DNA from: Cryptomeria japonica
Lineage: Eukaryota > Streptophyta > Pinopsida > Cupressales > Cupressaceae
Direction of reading: 5' to 3'
Assembly (NCBI RefSeq): GCF_030272615.1
Contig: NC_081415.1
Span: 630,147,240-630,207,239 of the forward strand
DNA length: 60,000 nt
Within the stretch, counting starts at the first letter, position 1, and each line of letters opens with the position of its first letter. Made by a program: the position numbers and the translations under genes. Below, piece after piece: positions 57,433-60,000 of the stretch. The notes under the pieces are model-generated. The model saw nothing but the letters and a program-made list of their open reading frames with translations, ran no database searches and was not told the origin of the DNA.

Positions 57433-58903
57433 TGTTGGCATATTGGCATAATTGTTGAAGATATTGATGAACCAATATAAGGACTGTTGGTGATGATATA
57501 GTTGAGATGTTGTTTGATGACTTGATGATCAGTTTGTGTTGTCATTGATGCCAACTATGGTTACATTATTCTATCATGCTATCTAAGTGGTCTATGATTG
57601 ACTAGAAAGCTATGGAATGGATTTGACAGTTAATTGGAAAATAGGACTTTAACTAGTAAATGTGAAACTATGTTATGCTTAAGTAATTGGATCTAGAGAT
57701 TGATTAGGAATTTAGTGTTGCGGTTTGGAGTATGTCTTTGTAACATTCTAATGAGGTTATGACCAGAACCACATCATGTTTTGGCTATCAAAAGTCATGT
57801 TTGTGATTGACTGATGTATATTTTGTAGGATTTTAGTAGGGCTTAAGAATCGGTATTCAAATCTTATAACTGGTAATAATTTTGAGTTCGACGGTGTATT
57901 ACATTATGTTTGTAAGATGGTGATGACGTGGTTGAATCTACATGAAGTGTTTAAATGCTATTTTGGTGTGATCAAAGAGTGAATTTCTTGGGAATGAGAG
58001 AAGTTCTTAGTAGAATGAGATAAGGGTTTGAAAGTGTATCAGATCAATGTGCGGTGATCATTCAACGGTTGTAATTTTCTTGAAATTTGTTGTAATGGTC
58101 TATATGATGATTTATAAAGATCTGTGATGATCTGATGTAAATCTTAGGGTTTTGTAACTGACTAAGTTGTAAAGTCTATTTAGGGTAAGTCTATAATGAT
58201 TTACGGTGTTGGTGATCAAAAGAAGAGTGTGTGTCCAAACTAGTGAGTGTGTCTGCAAGAGAGAAGTAGATTGGAGCAGGAAAGGATCTATACAAGAAAG
58301 CAAAGAGTTCTATTTTTTAGATCATTCATTTGTTGTTCCCTAACAGTTGCAGCAAACTCAAAATCCCTTAACAGGGTAGGTCCTGACAGGCCTGATTGTA
58401 TAAATCCCTTCACTGGGTGACTCATTAGCTTGGGTTCTAAATCCTTTCACAAGGTTACTCCTAATAGAGTAAATATCCTAACAGGGTTGAGGTAAATCCC
58501 TTAATCGAGGGACTCCTAGCAGGGTCTGTTCCTAATCGGGCATAATTGTAAGCTCCTAACCGGACTAGGCTCCTAACAAGGTGCATTCCAAAAGAGTGCA
58601 AAAATCTTGTGGGTACCAATTCCCGCCGTGGTTTTTCCCATTTGGGTTTCCACGTGAAAATCCTAGTGTTTATGTGTTGCTTGATTTATTTTGTGTTAAG
58701 TTGATATCTTTCTATTACATGCATGATATGGAACACTAAAATGAGAAGTTTGATAAATCTAATTAGTAGATTGATTTAGTGGCTACCAGTATTGGTTATG
58801 ATTTGTTTTGGTGAAGTATTGATAATTTTGGTTTAAGATTTCAGTTTGGTGTTAATACTGATTCACCCCCCCTCTCAGTATTAACCGAATCCTCTAAATA
58901 ACA
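57433..58903 (+). mobile_element. 5' LTR of the rightmost plus-strand copia element
   Basis: It starts TGTTGGCATATTGGCA and ends CTAAATAACA; the length is 1471 bases. TTATAAA lies at 58112-58118. The shared module cgtggtttttcccatttggg is near 58627 and ttcaccccccctctcag near 58861. The primer site follows directly, so this is the 5' LTR. The left flank TATAT (57428-57432) would be its target duplication; the partner is off the window. Confidence 0.82.
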
Positions 58904-58905
58904 AC

Positions 58906-58917
58906 TGGTATCAAAGA
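58906..58917 (+). promoter_or_regulatory. Primer-binding site, one position changed
   Basis: tggtatcaaaga resembles the Met-tRNA site tggtatcagagc with changes after base eight. It is probably decayed. Confidence 0.7.
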
Positions 58918-58949
58918 ATTGGTCCTTTGTGTGCAAAAGCTTAACTGCT

Positions 58950-59634
58950 TGAGGAAAAGATCCGAAGGAGGGTCTGAAGTTTACTAAGGACAACTACACA
59001 ATATGGAAAGAAAAAATGAATATTTATATCAAAGGTATGGGTTCTCATTTTTGGCAACATGTTACTACTAAATATGTACCCCCTACTGGTCCTCTAACTC
59101 TAAATCAGCTTAAGGAACAACAGGAAAACAATTAAGCACTGTAAGCTATTGTAAGTGCACTGTCTGATACTGAATACATTGATGTACATGGATTAAAAAC
59201 TGTATTTGAAGTTTGGGAGAATTTAGAACTAATCTATGGTTGTGATAAACATGTTCAAAAACCTAGGGAAGAGAGTCTTAGAGGTAAATTTGATGATATG
59301 AGAATGGTAGAAGGTGAAAATATAGCTCAGTATGGACAAAGAATCAAAGAGGTTGTTGGTGGTATTAAAAGTGTTGGAGGAAAGATTTAAGATGACAATG
59401 TTGTAAGTAAGATGTTGAGAACTCTTTTACCTACCTATGCTATAAGAGTTTTTTCTATTCAAGAGTTAAGGTTAGTAAGTAGTGATAAAGTCACTGTTGA
59501 TTCTCCTATTGGTAAACTGACTGCATTTGAATTAAATAGTTTTGATAAGAACATTTCTAAGACATCTAAATCAGCTTTTAAAGCATTTGTAATCAATACA
59601 CCTATGAGAAAAGGGAAAGATGTATGTCATAGTT
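58950..59634 (+). pseudogene. Copia gag, N-terminal part, cut by a minus-strand LTR
   Basis: The translation shows LKFTKDNYTIWKEKMNIYIK (about 58974), IVSALSDTEYIDVHG (59150), SLRGKFDDMRMVEGENIAQY (59275) and MLRTLLPTYAIRVFSIQELR (59412). This is the UBN2-type capsid region and is similar in order and sequence to the gag at 42248-43171. Stops occur near 59134 and 59388. The frame is lost at 59635, where the minus-strand LTR begins. Confidence 0.8.
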
Positions 59635-60000
59635 TGTTAGTCCCAATCGGTGCTGAGAGGGGAGGGGTGAAACAACACTTTATAAGTTTTTCATAATTAA
59701 AACTTTTAACTCAAATCTGCAATAACTTACTATTCATCAATACACATAATTACTGCATAAGAATATGCATGCAAGAAAAGATATACAGTGACACCAAGAT
59801 TTATCTCATGGAAACCCAAATGGGAGAAAACCACGGTGTGAGTAGGAACTCACAAAATTTGTACTCTTCTAGAGTACGCCCGTGAGGAGCCATCCCTATT
59901 AGGAGATTACAAAGACACTATTAGGTGCCAACCAATTAAGGGATTTTGTTTAAGGCATGTTAGTGCCCTTACCTTGTTAAAGGTAGCCTAGTTAAAGGAC
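59635..60000 (-). mobile_element. 3' end of a minus-strand copia LTR, running off the window
   Basis: On the minus strand it ends GGGACTAACA at 59635. It carries the shared modules cgtggttttctcccatttgg (about 59838-59818) and ttcacccctcccctctcag (about 59673-59655). No primer site follows on its inner side, so it is the 3' LTR of a minus-strand element or a solo LTR. Its U5 contains the repeated phrases about lists such as actctagaagagta, shared with the LTR at 48073. TAGTT (59630-59634) may be one target duplication. Confidence 0.7.

Noticed and set aside
56695-57458. Host gene made of three short ORFs
   Set aside because: No domain, splice signals or promoter could be argued. Left as unassigned.

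Overview
The window looks like intergenic DNA from a large, repeat-rich plant nuclear genome. The evidence is Ty1/copia LTRs with plant-type primer-binding sites for initiator Met-tRNA, a Ty3/gypsy element, a plant-type LINE with a DUF4283-like ORF1, and nested insertions several layers deep. A gymnosperm or another seed plant with a very large genome is my best guess, but nothing here fixes the species. I recognise no host gene, tRNA, rRNA or CRISPR array. Nearly every coding region belongs to a transposable element and is broken by stops and frameshifts.

Left part (1-14414). A minus-strand Ty3/gypsy element (gag, protease, G-patch-like segment, running off the left edge; 5' LTR ending at 7821) lies inside the gag of a minus-strand copia element (gag 7822-9420, PBS 9421-9438, 5' LTR 9441-12057). 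That copia element in turn sits in the 3' part of a plus-strand element (12058-14414), which keeps a fragment of an unrecognised accessory ORF, purine tracts and a 3' LTR.

Middle-left (14415-26753). A decayed plus-strand LINE (about 14640-19560) has lost the catalytic core of its reverse transcriptase. An unidentified ORF follows at 19810-20457. Then comes a 5.2 kb element (20906-26096) with 30-bp terminal inverted repeats and a TTAT duplication. Its interior is 2.3 kb of pyrimidine-rich DNA followed by 2.1 kb of purine-rich DNA on the same strand.

Middle-right (26754-50962). A four-level nest, with a target-site duplication readable at every level. Element E (26754-50962, AAATC) is a copia-like element with a gag carrying three zinc knuckles, no recognisable pol and a large unrecognised accessory ORF homologous to the one at 12.1-13.2 kb. 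It is split by a solo LTR (32480-49142, GAAGG). The solo LTR is split by a copia element with full gag-pol (32869-48339, GATCA), and the 5' LTR of that element is split by a gag-only Ty3-like element (34099-41936, GTGGG).

Right part (50963-60000). AT-rich DNA is followed by a long interrupted copia-type LTR (52272-56407) containing a 140-bp AT microsatellite. After about 1 kb of unassigned DNA comes another plus-strand copia element (LTR 57433-58903, then gag), cut at 59635 by a minus-strand LTR that runs off the window.

The strongest candidates for something undescribed are the accessory ORF shared by two diverged elements, the polypyrimidine/polypurine inverted-repeat element, and the arrays of a short CpG-containing word (consensus near RYGCGCTAA) found at three places.
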